From: Acidobacteriota bacterium
Lineage (GTDB): Bacteria; Acidobacteriota; Terriglobia; Acidiferrales; UBA7541
Length of the DNA: 37,699 nucleotides
Direction of reading: 5' to 3'
NCBI GenBank assembly: GCA_003223215.1
Contig: QHYH01000135.1
Span: 1 to 37,699, forward strand
Shown here: piece after piece, positions 15,372 to 25,400 of the stretch
Numbering within the stretch: position 1 is the first letter of the stretch
How the letters are laid out: each line of letters opens with the position of its first letter
Made by a program: the position numbers and the translations under genes
Notes under the pieces: generated by a model
What the model saw: the letters and a program-made list of their open reading frames with translations, nothing else
The model's database searches: none
What the model was told of the DNA's origin: nothing

Positions 15372-17008
15372 CCAGCCCCATCGGGATACTGACGCAAGTT
15401 CGTGTGGTTGCCGGGCTGCGCTGGCGCATTCTTCGCAACGGTCTGCGCAAGAAGGCCAGTCGTTTCGATCTGCTCGGCCTGATCCTTCTCGGAGTTTTTA
15501 GCGGATTTTTCGTGGTGGGGCTGTGCGTCGCTTTCTTCACCGGTGCTTATGCGTTTCTTTCCGAAGGCCGCTTCGGCTTGTTTGGGCTGCTGTTCTGGTG
15601 CATTTTCCTGTTCTGGCAGCTATTTCCCATTTTTGCAGCGGGGTTCGGGGCCAGCTTCGAATTCCGCTCGATGCTCCGTTTTCCGCTGAATCTCACCGCG
15701 TTTTACGTCATCGGTCTGGCCTACGGCTTGGCGGATTTTTCCGCGGTGGCATCAGTTTGCTGGCTTGCCTCCATGACACTCGGCGCGGCAGCAGCGCGGC
15801 CGGGAGTGCTGCCCGCGATGCTGTTGGTTGCGGCGCTGTTCTTATTGCTCAACGTGACTTTGGAGCGGCTTGTTGGTTCGTGGCTCGAGCGGTTGCTCTC
15901 GCGGCGCCGGACCCGCGAGTTGTTTTTCGCTCTGTTCATTCTCGCAATGGTTTCTCTGAACCTCATCGAACCGACTATGCGCCACTATGGCGGATTGTTG
16001 GGGCCGCTGGCTCTGCGGATCATTCCGTATTTTGCGTGGCTTCCGCCTGCACTTGCGGGCAGAGCGATTGCGGCGGCCGCCGAGGCCCGGTTCGGATGGT
16101 TGGTTTTGGGTTCGGCGGGGCTGTTCGTTTATGCCGCGGTGTTCAGCGTTTTTCTCTGGCGGCGATTCGCTTCGCAATATCGCGGAGAAGAACTGAGTGA
16201 AACCGCAGCGCCCGTGCCTGCGGCAGCACGCGCCCTAGCAAAACCGGCAGACTCCTCAGATCGTTTGAGTGCGCTATCGCCGCAAGTGGCCACGGTCGTC
16301 CGTAAAGAGTTCCGCTACCTCACGCGCAACACGTTTTCCTTTTTCACCCTGATCATGCCCCCGGTAATGGTCCTCATCTTTGGCACCATGTTTGCCGGAA
16401 AACACCCGGCCTCGGAGCATCCGGTCTCTCCTGAAATGCTTTTCCCGGGCATCATGGCCTATCTCGTCCTGATTCTGATGGGGCCTGCCTATAATTGCTT
16501 TGCCTTTGAAGGCCGCGGCATCCAAACCTACTTCATGGCGCCGCTGCATTTTCGTGACATTTTTCTTGGCAAGAATCTGATGCTCCTGTCGGTGCTGGGC
16601 GTTGAAACCGTATTGTCTTTGGTGATGCTCGCCTGGCTGCTGGGATTGCCCTCGCTCCCCGTCTTCCTGGCTACGATGGCTGCCATCGTGTTTGCCGTCG
16701 TTGGGCAGCTGAGTATTGCCAACTGGTCTTCGGTCACCTTTCCGCGCAAGCTCGAATTCGGCCAGATCCGCGGTCAGCGGCAGTCCGGTATGGCCGTGCT
16801 CCTGGCCTTTGCCGCCCAAATTGTGTTCGGCGGAGTGTCCGCGGTGGTTCTTTTTAGCGGGCGCTGGACGGGGAATCGTTGGTTCCCCGCTGAAGCCTTC
16901 ACCTTGCTTGCGGCGGCGGCCGTCGGTGGCTACTTTGCCTCGCTTGACAGCATGTCGCGGCTGGCCGAAGAAAAGAAAGAAGTGCTGATCGAAGCGTTGT
17001 GCCGATGA
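15359..17008 (+). CDS. ABC-2 type transporter permease subunit
   Basis: A 549-aa membrane protein starting at ATG 15359 inside the end of the ATPase gene. There are about 12 hydrophobic segments in two halves: first around FDLLGLILLGVFSGFFVVGL to LFVYAAVFSVFLW, then FFTLIMPPVMVLIFGTMF to FTLLAAAAVGGYFASL. A hydrophilic Ala/Pro-rich linker (AAPVPAAARALAKPADSS) separates them. The second half begins with VVRKEFRYLTRNTFSFFTLI, the typical cytosolic coupling segment of ABC-2 permeases. A double-length permease suggests it works as one polypeptide with the ATPase dimer. Substrate unknown. Confidence 0.9.
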   Translation: MADVASPIGILTQVRVVAGLRWRILRNGLRKKASRFDLLGLILLGVFSGFFVVGLCVAFFTGAYAFLSEGRFGLFGLLFWCIFLFWQLFPIFAAGFGASFEFRSMLRFPLNLTAFYVIGLAYGLADFSAVASVCWLASMTLGAAAARPGVLPAMLLVAALFLLLNVTLERLVGSWLERLLSRRRTRELFFALFILAMVSLNLIEPTMRHYGGLLGPLALRIIPYFAWLPPALAGRAIAAAAEARFGWLVLGSAGLFVYAAVFSVFLWRRFASQYRGEELSETAAPVPAAARALAKPADSSDRLSALSPQVATVVRKEFRYLTRNTFSFFTLIMPPVMVLIFGTMFAGKHPASEHPVSPEMLFPGIMAYLVLILMGPAYNCFAFEGRGIQTYFMAPLHFRDIFLGKNLMLLSVLGVETVLSLVMLAWLLGLPSLPVFLATMAAIVFAVVGQLSIANWSSVTFPRKLEFGQIRGQRQSGMAVLLAFAAQIVFGGVSAVVLFSGRWTGNRWFPAEAFTLLAAAAVGGYFASLDSMSRLAEEKKEVLIEALCR

Positions 17009-17046
17009 TGCAGGCCGAGTGTCATGGTCTAAGAGGAGAATGCTTC

Positions 17047-19251
17047 ATGAAGTGGCTCGTTCGAACCGCGAGTTCGCTGCTATTTCCTTTGCTCATCGCT
17101 TGCTCCGCAAGTGCGCAGGCCGCTTTTGATTGCCATTTTGACCAAGTACCCGCAGTTTCGGGCTACGAACAGCCGCTGATCGAGGAGCTTCGCGCGGAGC
17201 TGCGCCCTCTCTCACCCAAGACCGATAATGTCGGTAACCTTTGGGTTACCTTTGGGAGCGGCTCGCCGCAACGCCTGCTGGTTACGCCCGTCGATGAACC
17301 TGGTTACGTCGTCAGCGAGATCACTCCGGACGGCTACTTGCGCGTGCAACGCTTGCCGCAAGCCGCACCCAATCCGGTATTTGACACGCTGCATTTTGCC
17401 CAGACAATTTGGGTAATGACGCGCTCCGGAAAGAAAGTTCCCGGAGTCTTCGCCGGGCTGAGCATTCATCTTCAGCCCGCGCGTGTTAACCCCCCGAAAA
17501 TGAATCATCCCGACGAAATGTACGTGGATCTTGGCGCCACAGGCGCTGCCGACGTGCATGCTGCGGGGGTGGACCTCCTCGATCCAATTGCACTCCAACG
17601 GAAATGGTTTCCGGTAGGCCAAGGTGGGGAAGCAGGAGCGGCCGCCGGCGATCGCTTTGGATGCACCGTATTGTCGCAGTTGCTGGAACGAATCAAGGAC
17701 GCCAAAGCGAAAGGAACAACAACCGTCGCGTTTCTAACGCAACAGTGGACCGGAGGGCGCGGCCTCAACCGTTTACTGGAAGAGACAAAGCCAGACGAAA
17801 TGATTTTTGTCGGCCGCATGGCGACAGGCGGCAAAAGCGTCGCCAGGGCCGGTACCGCGGCGCTCACGCCTGGGGATGGCGTGCTTCTGGGAGTGGAAGA
17901 CGCGTCAGCGCCGCTGAGTGCGTTTCCCGGCGAGATCAAAGCCATTGCCGAAGCGGATGGCGAACGCGTGACAGCCGTAAGCGCGTCACTACCACGGATA
18001 GCGGGCTATGCCAAGCCAAACGCATTTCCGGAACGCTTCGCGCAACTTGGAATTCCGACACTTTGGCCGGTGACCCCTGGGGAGTCCATTTCCTCGGGCG
18101 ATAGCGGGAATCTGGAACGACTGCTTGAAGCGTATTTACAGGTCCCTAAGTCCACCACTGGCGGGCTACGAGGAGGTTCTGGCGGCGGCACCACGATCTC
18201 CGACCTTAAAGCGCTGGTCGACGCGTATGGCGCAAGCGGCCATGAAGAAAACGTTCGCAAAGTGGTTCTCAATCGGTTGGATCCAAGATTGCAGAAAGAA
18301 GCGGAGACCGATGCGGACGGAAACCTGATCTTGCATCTTGGCGATCGAAAGCCCGACGCAAAGTCGCCACGGATTGCGTTTGTAGCGCATATGGACGAGA
18401 TCGGATACGAGGTGAAGAAAATAGAAAACGATGGGCGACTCTTGGTATCCGTTCTGGGAGGAGGCTATCCAGAATACTTTCTGGGGCATGTTGTCGTCAT
18501 TCATAAAGCCGATGGGAATTCTGTTGGCGGGGTGCTCGAGTTGCCGGCAGGTTGGGATCAGCCGGGATTCGAATGGCCGCATGGGCCGCACTCGATGGAA
18601 GAGCCCGTGTACGTTTACCTCGGCACGCGCTCCGCGGAAGAAACGCAGAAGCTCGGAATCAAAGTGGGGGATTGGATCACCATTCCCAAGGAATATCGCC
18701 CCCTGCTGGGAACGCGCGCAAACGCGCGCAGCTTCGATGACCGGGTCGGTTGCGCCGCGCTTGTCGAAGCGGCGCGGGCGCTCGGGCGGGATTTGCCGGG
18801 GCGCGACGTGACGTTTATCTGGTCGACGGAAGAAGAAGTCGGGCTGAAGGGCGCAGCGGCAGCCGCGGAGCACATGGCCAAACAGGGCCGCACGCCCGAT
18901 TTTGTCTTTGCCATCGACACTTTCGTCAGCGCCGATTCTCCGCTCGAATCGAAGCGCTTCGCTGACGCAGAAATTGGCAAAGGATTCGTGGTTCGGGCAG
19001 TAGACAATTCGAACATCACGCCGCGCGAATATGTCGATCGTGTCGTCAAGCTGGCGTACGAAAACGGCATCCCCGCGCAATTCGGCGTCACCGGCGGCGG
19101 CAACGATGGCGCGGTCTTCACGCGTTATGGCTCGGTGAATATTCCCCTGGGCTGGCCTTTGCGCTATTCGCATTCCCCAGCCGAAATCATCGATACGCGC
19201 GACCTCGACGCTCTCGCCAAGATCGTCACAGTACTGGCGAGAAGCTGGTAG
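17047..19251 (+). CDS. Secreted tandem M42-type metallopeptidase, first copy inactive
   Basis: A 734-aa protein from ATG 17047, chosen for a GGAG 8 bp upstream and the signal peptide that follows (LLFPLLIACSASAQA, with a possible lipobox LIAC). It holds two homologous M42-like aminopeptidase domains joined by a Gly-rich linker (GGLRGGSGGGTT). The second copy (about 380-734) keeps the dinuclear metal site: His448 in AHMDEIG, Asp564 in SFDDRVG, the catalytic EE pair at 595-596 in STEEEVGLKG, Asp624 in AIDTF and His709 in YSHSPAE. In the first copy (about 30-370) the aligned positions read Pro81, Gly201, Gln232-Gln233, Arg and Glu, so it should bind no metal. It follows the exporter permease after 38 bp on the same strand and may be co-transcribed. 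Confidence 0.9.
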   Translation: MKWLVRTASSLLFPLLIACSASAQAAFDCHFDQVPAVSGYEQPLIEELRAELRPLSPKTDNVGNLWVTFGSGSPQRLLVTPVDEPGYVVSEITPDGYLRVQRLPQAAPNPVFDTLHFAQTIWVMTRSGKKVPGVFAGLSIHLQPARVNPPKMNHPDEMYVDLGATGAADVHAAGVDLLDPIALQRKWFPVGQGGEAGAAAGDRFGCTVLSQLLERIKDAKAKGTTTVAFLTQQWTGGRGLNRLLEETKPDEMIFVGRMATGGKSVARAGTAALTPGDGVLLGVEDASAPLSAFPGEIKAIAEADGERVTAVSASLPRIAGYAKPNAFPERFAQLGIPTLWPVTPGESISSGDSGNLERLLEAYLQVPKSTTGGLRGGSGGGTTISDLKALVDAYGASGHEENVRKVVLNRLDPRLQKEAETDADGNLILHLGDRKPDAKSPRIAFVAHMDEIGYEVKKIENDGRLLVSVLGGGYPEYFLGHVVVIHKADGNSVGGVLELPAGWDQPGFEWPHGPHSMEEPVYVYLGTRSAEETQKLGIKVGDWITIPKEYRPLLGTRANARSFDDRVGCAALVEAARALGRDLPGRDVTFIWSTEEEVGLKGAAAAAEHMAKQGRTPDFVFAIDTFVSADSPLESKRFADAEIGKGFVVRAVDNSNITPREYVDRVVKLAYENGIPAQFGVTGGGNDGAVFTRYGSVNIPLGWPLRYSHSPAEIIDTRDLDALAKIVTVLARSW

Positions 19252-19430
19252 TAGCCGCGGCCATATCTGAGGCTAACTCATCTCGATTCACCGACTTGAG
19301 GTGCTTTTGCGGATGTTTTTTCAAGCTTGCTCCCGATGGGGAAGAGCCTCCTAAGGCTAGCTTAGAATGTGAGCTGGTTTTCCGGGCGAGATGCTTTGTG
19401 CCGTGAATTTAAATTCGAGCAGAGCTGTGA

Positions 19431-20528
19431 CTAGGATCTCTCTTCCAGGAACTGTGCATAACGCGAGGCGATCGCGGTCCAAGAAAAATAGCGCTGCTGC
19501 GCGATCCAGCTGCGCTGCGCAAGAGAAGCGCGGTAGTGTTCGTCCTGCAGGACATGGAGCAGAACTGTGCCGAGATCGTTTTTTTTCTGCGGCGAGTAAA
19601 ATGCCACCCCCGCTTCCGTGATGAGCGAGGATGTCTCCGATCCTTCGGCGGCAATTACCGGCAATCCGCAAGCGATTCCTGCTATGGCGCTGCCTCGGCG
19701 CGTGGAGATCGGCCCGCGAACAAAGAGGAGCACGTCGCAACTGAACAACGTTCGCGCGACATCTTCGTTCGAAAGCAAGCCCAGCACTTGAATTTCAACG
19801 GGAGCGCCATCCAATTGTTTGAGGAACTCGCTTTCGGTCTCTTTCGAATTGCGGCCCAGAACGGTCAGTTGCAGATTTCCGACGTGCGAAGATGCGAACC
19901 GCACGGCTCCGACAATCTCGCCGATTTCCTTTTGCGTGGCACTCCCTCCCGTGACGCTAAACACCGCGATTTTCAATTTCCCACGTCTCGCAATGGTCTT
20001 TCGGGAAGCCGCTTCTCGGGAAACCGGCAGATTTGCGCCAACCGGTATGAAAACCGAGTGCCTGTATTGTGGCCGCATCCAGGAGAGCTTCTCCATCGGA
20101 ACCGTGAAGACCGCCACATCGCAAAGGTCCATCGCGTGCCGCATCGCGCGCAATTGCGCTTGCCGCCGCAGCAGGTCAATGATGCGCGTTCCGGCAAACG
20201 GCTCGACGTCATGGTAGACGACGGCCACGCGCACGCCAGCTCCTTTTAGAATCTCCAGAACACGGGAAAATCGTAGTGGAAATCCCCGCGAGGACCAAGC
20301 CAAGGCAGTGTATTGCACAATGACCCACAAGCCTTTCCAGGTTTTCGCCCGGCCCCGAAGGGCCTGCAAGGCGCCGCCCCATCCCCCCTCCTCCCAGGGC
20401 ACTCTCTCGATAGTCAGTCTGATTCCTTGCGCGCGAAGTGCTTCGCTAAGGTACCAGCAATATTCTTCCACGGCGTCCGTCGGTGTATCAGCTCGTCCCA
20501 GAAGCGCAATGGTGGCCAGCCGGATCAT
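19431..20528 (-). CDS. GT4-family glycosyltransferase
   Basis: A 365-aa GT-B fold transferase from ATG 20528. The N-terminal acceptor half starts MIRLATIALLGRADTPTDAV and contains VAVVYHDVEPFAG. The C-terminal donor half begins near KIAVFSVTGGSATQKEIGEI and contains the nucleotide-sugar site region RRGSAIAGIACGLPVIAAEG. The usual Glu of the GT4 EX7E motif is not obvious (SAIAGIACG). It probably acts in cell-surface glycan synthesis in the cytosol; donor and acceptor are unknown. It follows the epimerase gene on the same strand, with a glycosyltransferase fossil in between. The stretch 19252-19430 beyond it is empty. Confidence 0.85.
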   Translation of the reverse strand: MIRLATIALLGRADTPTDAVEEYCWYLSEALRAQGIRLTIERVPWEEGGWGGALQALRGRAKTWKGLWVIVQYTALAWSSRGFPLRFSRVLEILKGAGVRVAVVYHDVEPFAGTRIIDLLRRQAQLRAMRHAMDLCDVAVFTVPMEKLSWMRPQYRHSVFIPVGANLPVSREAASRKTIARRGKLKIAVFSVTGGSATQKEIGEIVGAVRFASSHVGNLQLTVLGRNSKETESEFLKQLDGAPVEIQVLGLLSNEDVARTLFSCDVLLFVRGPISTRRGSAIAGIACGLPVIAAEGSETSSLITEAGVAFYSPQKKNDLGTVLLHVLQDEHYRASLAQRSWIAQQRYFSWTAIASRYAQFLEERS

Positions 20529-20538
20529 TTACGAGTGC

Positions 20539-20655
20539 TCAATTCTCGACTAAAAATGATTCCACATCTGCGTGCGCAGCCTTCTTCAGCGCATTTCGCC
20601 GGATGGTTCCCTTGTGCTCACGGAAGGGTTTCGTCGTCTTGAAGAACGTGAGCAT
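20539..20655 (-). pseudogene. Glycosyltransferase N-terminal fossil
   Basis: A 38-codon minus-strand frame from ATG 20655 reads MLTFFKTTKPFREHKGTIRR, then NALKKAAHADVESFLVEN. The first 24 residues match the start of a glycosyltransferase often found in acidobacterial and cyanobacterial glycan loci (MLTxFxTxKPFxGHxGxIQRNALxSW, from memory). The rest is deleted. It sits between the epimerase and the GT4 gene on their strand, so the operon once had another transferase. Confidence 0.5.
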
Positions 20656-20688
20656 TTCTTGCTTGTCCTTGTCTCCCGCGAGCGTTTC

Positions 20689-21738
20689 TTACTTCAGTTG
20701 TTGCCGCTCGGACGCGATGATCTCTTCGAGGATCGCGTCCAGCCCGCGCGTGATCTTCCAGTTGGGATAATCCTTCTTGAATTTCCCCAGGTTCGAGATG
20801 TAGCAGATGTGATCGCCCTTGCGGGCTTCCTCGACATAGCGCCACGTCAGTTGCTTGCCGCTCATTTGTTCGATACGCTCAATCGCTTCCAGCATCGAGA
20901 TGCTGTTCTCGCGTCCTCCGCCGAGGTTGTAAACTTCGCCAGGCCGGGGACTTGCCGCAAATTCTTCGATCGCGCGCACCACGTCGTAGCTGTGGATGTT
21001 ATCGCGCACCTGCTTGCCTTTGTGGCCAAAAACAGAGTACGTGCCGCCGCTCAGAGTGACTTTCACCAAATACGACAAAAATCCATGGAGCTCGACGCCG
21101 GAATGCGACGGGCCGGTCAGGCATCCGCCGCGAAGGATGCCTACCCTCATTTTGAAGTACCGCCCATATTCCTGAGCGACGAGGTCGGCGGCTGCCTTCG
21201 ACGCTCCAAGCAACGAATGCAACGTGCGGTCGATCCGGCAGGTCTCGTCAATGCCGTCGTAATCTTCAAGGCGCGCATAGTCGTAGCGCTTCTCGAGCTC
21301 TTTTAGCGGAATCTCGTTGGGCGCGTCACCGTACACTTTGTTGGTACTCAGAAACACAAAGACCGCTTCCGGCGAATGCTGCCGCGTGGCCTCGAGTAAA
21401 TTCACTGTTCCCAAAGCGTTTATCTCAAAATCGAGCAGCGGAATGTCTCTTGCCTTGTCATGCGAAGGTTGCGCCGCGCAATGCACGATCAGGTCGAAAC
21501 GCTGCGTTCGAAACAGTTCTTCGATCAGGGCACGGTCGCGAATATCCACAGAGGCGTGCGTGAAGCGCTTTGTCGTGCGCTTAAGCCTCTCCAAGTTCCA
21601 CAGCGTGTCTCCTGTGGGCCCGAAGAATACGCGGCGCATGTTGTTATCCACGCCGGTGACCTCGTGACCCTGCCGGTCAAAATGTTCCACGGCTTCCGAA
21701 CCGATCAGCCCACTGCTTCCTGTAACGAGCACCTTCAC
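20689..21738 (-). CDS. NAD-dependent epimerase/dehydratase (CDP-paratose 2-epimerase-like)
   Basis: A 349-aa extended short-chain dehydrogenase/reductase from ATG 21738. The NAD-binding motif GSSGLIG (7-13) and the acidic cofactor residue in GVDNNMRR are clear. The active-site strand reads [12 protein letters not shown], with Ser131-Thr132. The catalytic YxxxK normally reads YGxSK, but here it is [10 protein letters not shown] with Leu177 before Lys181. I recall Phe or Leu at this place in some CDP-paratose-epimerase-like paralogues, so the enzyme may use another base or have an altered reaction. It is the first intact gene of the minus-strand glycan locus and would make or modify a nucleotide sugar. 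Confidence 0.88.
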   Translation of the reverse strand: MKVLVTGSSGLIGSEAVEHFDRQGHEVTGVDNNMRRVFFGPTGDTLWNLERLKRTTKRFTHASVDIRDRALIEELFRTQRFDLIVHCAAQPSHDKARDIPLLDFEINALGTVNLLEATRQHSPEAVFVFLSTNKVYGDAPNEIPLKELEKRYDYARLEDYDGIDETCRIDRTLHSLLGASKAAADLVAQEYGRYFKMRVGILRGGCLTGPSHSGVELHGFLSYLVKVTLSGGTYSVFGHKGKQVRDNIHSYDVVRAIEEFAASPRPGEVYNLGGGRENSISMLEAIERIEQMSGKQLTWRYVEEARKGDHICYISNLGKFKKDYPNWKITRGLDAILEEIIASERQQLK

Positions 21739-21896
21739 GTTGCGAATCTCTTCTCCCCGGCACGGCCGCGAATCCTCTGCGCCTAGCGTCCTCCGAGCAC
21801 AGCGTGCCTCAGACGCTGCCTATTTGTGGACGACCGTTTTCTTTCCGCAAGGAGCATAGCAGCAGTCCCTACGTTTAACACCGGCGAGAGAACTCG

Positions 21897-22076
21897 TCAC
21901 ATAAGCGGGATGGATCGCGACGCTTCCATCGCAGAGACCCGGCCATGCCATCCCAGGCACTTCGATACCAGCAGCGCGTAGAGTCCATGGTGCGTTCCGA
22001 CATCGACAACGGTCATGTCGCGACGCAACGGAACCACAGAAACAAAGCGAACGTATGGAATCTTGTATATTCCAGG
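21897..22076 (-). pseudogene. FkbM-type methyltransferase fossil
   Basis: A minus-strand frame of about 60 codons between stops, lacking a start, reads VVPLRRDMTVVDVGTHHGLY, then ALLVSKCLGWHGRVSAMEAS. This is SAM-binding motif I and the following strand of FkbM-like methyltransferases (MTVVDVGANxGLY...GRVxAxEP). It lies upstream of the epimerase on the same strand, in a gene-free gap of 690 bp (21739-22428) that otherwise holds nothing I can identify apart from the leader of the next gene. Confidence 0.5.
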
Positions 22077-22428
22077 TACCTATTTCTGTATGTCTACTGA
22101 AGCAAACCCACGAGATTGCAACTAAGGCCTTATGTGGCAGTGCCTTACCTCCCTAGATGGATGGTATATAAATTGCGGCGCCTTTAAGGAAGCCTGCCTT
22201 TGAACGCAGTTTACCAGGGAATTGAGTTTCTGTGATGAGAGGTCGATTTAGAACAACTTCGGTAAGAGTTAGGGGGTCTGCGAGTCCTACCAAGGAAGTT
22301 CCGAGGTGTGTTGGGGGCACTCTTCGCTTCCAATTGTTCAGGATTCTACAAGCCGGTAGTGCGCTCACGCAGTCATTCCGAGAGGGATGATCGTAGCTTA
22401 GCTGCGATCGGGGGAGAGGAAACAAAAA

Positions 22429-25400
22429 ATGAGAAAATCTCTGTATTGGTTATGCATGGTGGTCCTGCTGTTGAGCCTTGGTCGCACCAAGGCCTTTGCT
22501 CAGGCTACGGCAAGTGCGACGATTCAAGGCACGATTACGGACAAATCGGGAGCGGTCGTGGCCGGCGCGGAAGTCGTAGTGAAAAACAAGGCTACGGACA
22601 TTACAAGAACTACTTCGAGCGATGAGACTGGTTCTTACCGCTTCGAATTGTTGCCTGTGGGGACCTATACGGTCACCGTCACGAAAGGCGGATTTGGAGC
22701 TTTTACGCAAACGATCGAAATTCTCGTCGGTCAGACCGCGACCGCAAATGCGGAGCTAAAGCCGGGTGCGGAAAGTGAGGTCATCGAGGTGACCAGCGAA
22801 GCGCCCCTTCTCGATCAAGCCAAGACCGACGTGAGCCAGAACATCACACCGACAGAGGTCCAAGAGCTGCCCATGGTCGGACGCGATGTTGCCAATCTCG
22901 CCTACCTGGCGCCCGGCGTGAAGCCTGCCGATTCTTACGACCCCACAAAAAACCGCTATGCCATTCTTTCGGTCAACGGAAACAATGGACGCGACGTGAA
23001 CGTGACGGTTAACGGTGTGGACAATAAGGACAACACGGTGGGCGGCCCAGTCATGCAGCTTCCGTTGGAGGCGGTGGCGGAATTCCAGATCAGCACACAG
23101 CGGTTCTCAGCCGTGAATGGACGCTCGCAAGGCGCGGCGATCAATATGATTACCAAGTCGGGCACGAACCTCCTTCACGGCTCTTTCTTCGGCTATTTCC
23201 GCGCCACCAATTTGAACACGGATGAGAAGGATCCCAGCGGCACGGGCACCACAACTAAGTCTCATCCCGACTACACACGCCAGCAATTTGGGGGATCGTT
23301 GGGGGGCACATTTAAGAAGGACAAGCTCTTTGGTTTCTTTGCCCTCGAACGCGAACGCGAACACCAAGCACAGACAGTGGACGCCACGTCTCTCAGTGAG
23401 CTGACCATCGCGGAGGCGAACGGTTTTGCGGCTCAGCCTTCACCCACGATTCCGCGGCCTTTCTTTGAATGGCGTTATAACGGCCGGATGGACTGGGTCA
23501 TCGACAGTAAGAACAGCGCCTACCTCAGCTACACCTCGCAGGTTAATGACAGCCTGAATGACCAGTCGGACGCCACGATGGACCTAACCGAAGGCAACTT
23601 CACCAGAAACCACCTGATCGCGAGCAATCTTACGTTGAACTCCAACGTCTCAAATACGACCGTCAACCAATTCACATTTGGCTATCAGTATTGGAACAAC
23701 CTCATTGACAGCAACTTGCGTGCTCCTAACATCATATTCCCAAACGCCTCGTTCGGTACCAACACGAACGTTCCTCAGCAATCTTTCCAGAAGAAATGGC
23801 AATTCAAGGATGACCTTTCAAAAACGATTGGCCACCATACAGTGCAGGCGGGCGTAGACTTCATCTACAACCCTGTCGAGGGCGGCTTTTTTGAGTTCAA
23901 TCCCACGCTTCTAATTCGCTTTGGAGCCAACCCCAGCACGATCTTGGACAATCCTTCAACGTATCCACAAGGGTTTGCCACGCCAGGCCTAGTTACTGAA
24001 ATGTCCATCGCCAACGGGAACCCGTACTTCCTGGTGGCCACCAAACAGCTCGGTTTCTACGGCCAGGATACTTGGAGAGTTAAGCCTCGTCTGACGCTCA
24101 ACCTCGGCCTTCGTTGGGACAAAGATTTCAATATGATTGGCGGTTCGGAGATCCAGAACAGCCGCACTTACCAAGAGCTGGTTGCGCTTAACAGCCCGAT
24201 CTCCAATCCTTATGTCAGCCGGATTGCGCACGACGACAACAAGGACTTCAGCCCACGCATCGGCTTCGCCTACGATTTGACCGGCCGGAGCAAGCACGTG
24301 GTGCGCGGAGGGTTCGGCCTCTACTTTGGGAATGTGTTCCAAAACATCCCGTTGTTCATGGAGCAGCAGGCCAACGCCACCATTTTTCAGACTTTATTCG
24401 ACATCACCGACCCCGTCAAAGACACCGTCCCGGGAACTGGGATACCTCTCGGCCAATGGCGTTATGGCGTGGACCCCATGCCCACGATCGCGCCTCCGTC
24501 GTCGCAGCTCAATCCCGGCAGCGTAGGCCGTCTGATGGACCCAAACTATCGCAACCCAGTGACCGAAGAGTTCAATGGCGGCTATAGCTTGGCGCTGAAT
24601 GCAAACGCAGCGGTAGAAGTGGAATACACCCACGTTCTTGGCCTGCACGACAATAAGACCATCAACGTCGACCAGAAGGTGCCCGTAAATGGAACCTGCT
24701 GCACCCGCCCGCTCGATGGTGCCTTTACAGCATCGAATCCGCCGCTGCCGGAATTGGGGAGCGTTCGCAACGACGAGTCGATTGGCCGTTCTCACTACGA
24801 CGGGATAAACTTCACATTCCGTCAGCGCATGAGCCATCGTTTCCAGCTGTATGCCAACTACACGCTGGGGTGGGCGTATGCCTATGACGGCGGAGGTGCT
24901 TCGTACCGCACCTACCCCAGGCTTTCCACCAACCCGTTTGCTAGCTACGAGTGGGGCCCGTCGCCGAACGACGAGCGGCACCACGTCACCATCAGTGGCA
25001 TCGTCGATTTGCCAAAAGGCTTCCAGCTCTCGCCAATCTTGCAGTTCGGCTCGGCGCGTCCTTACAATCTAACCAACTCATCGAACACGCTAAACACCGG
25101 AGGAGGCACGGCGAGTGCCGTGGTCGTGCCCACGAACGCTCCTACGAACTGGTTCGCATTCGCAGGGAATGCCACAGGGGCGCAGAACTGCTTCTACGGG
25201 TTGAACGGAGTTACGCAGGGATGCACGATTGCGAAGTATGATCCGCTGCGCGGCGACCCTTTCTTTGAGCTCGACACGCGGCTCGCGAAGAATATCAAGT
25301 TCGGCGATCGCATGAACTTGCAATTGCTCGCACAAGCGTTCAACCTGACCAATCGCGCCAACTATGGCAACAACTTTGGCAATAACATTGCCTCGCCTTC

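Noticed and set aside
18166-19173. 335-codon minus-strand frame
   Set aside because: It lies antisense to the M42 active-site region, whose motifs are exact; the minus frame has no family resemblance.
20572-21306. 244-codon plus-strand frame
   Set aside because: It is a shadow of the epimerase gene, which has a complete NAD-binding motif on the other strand.
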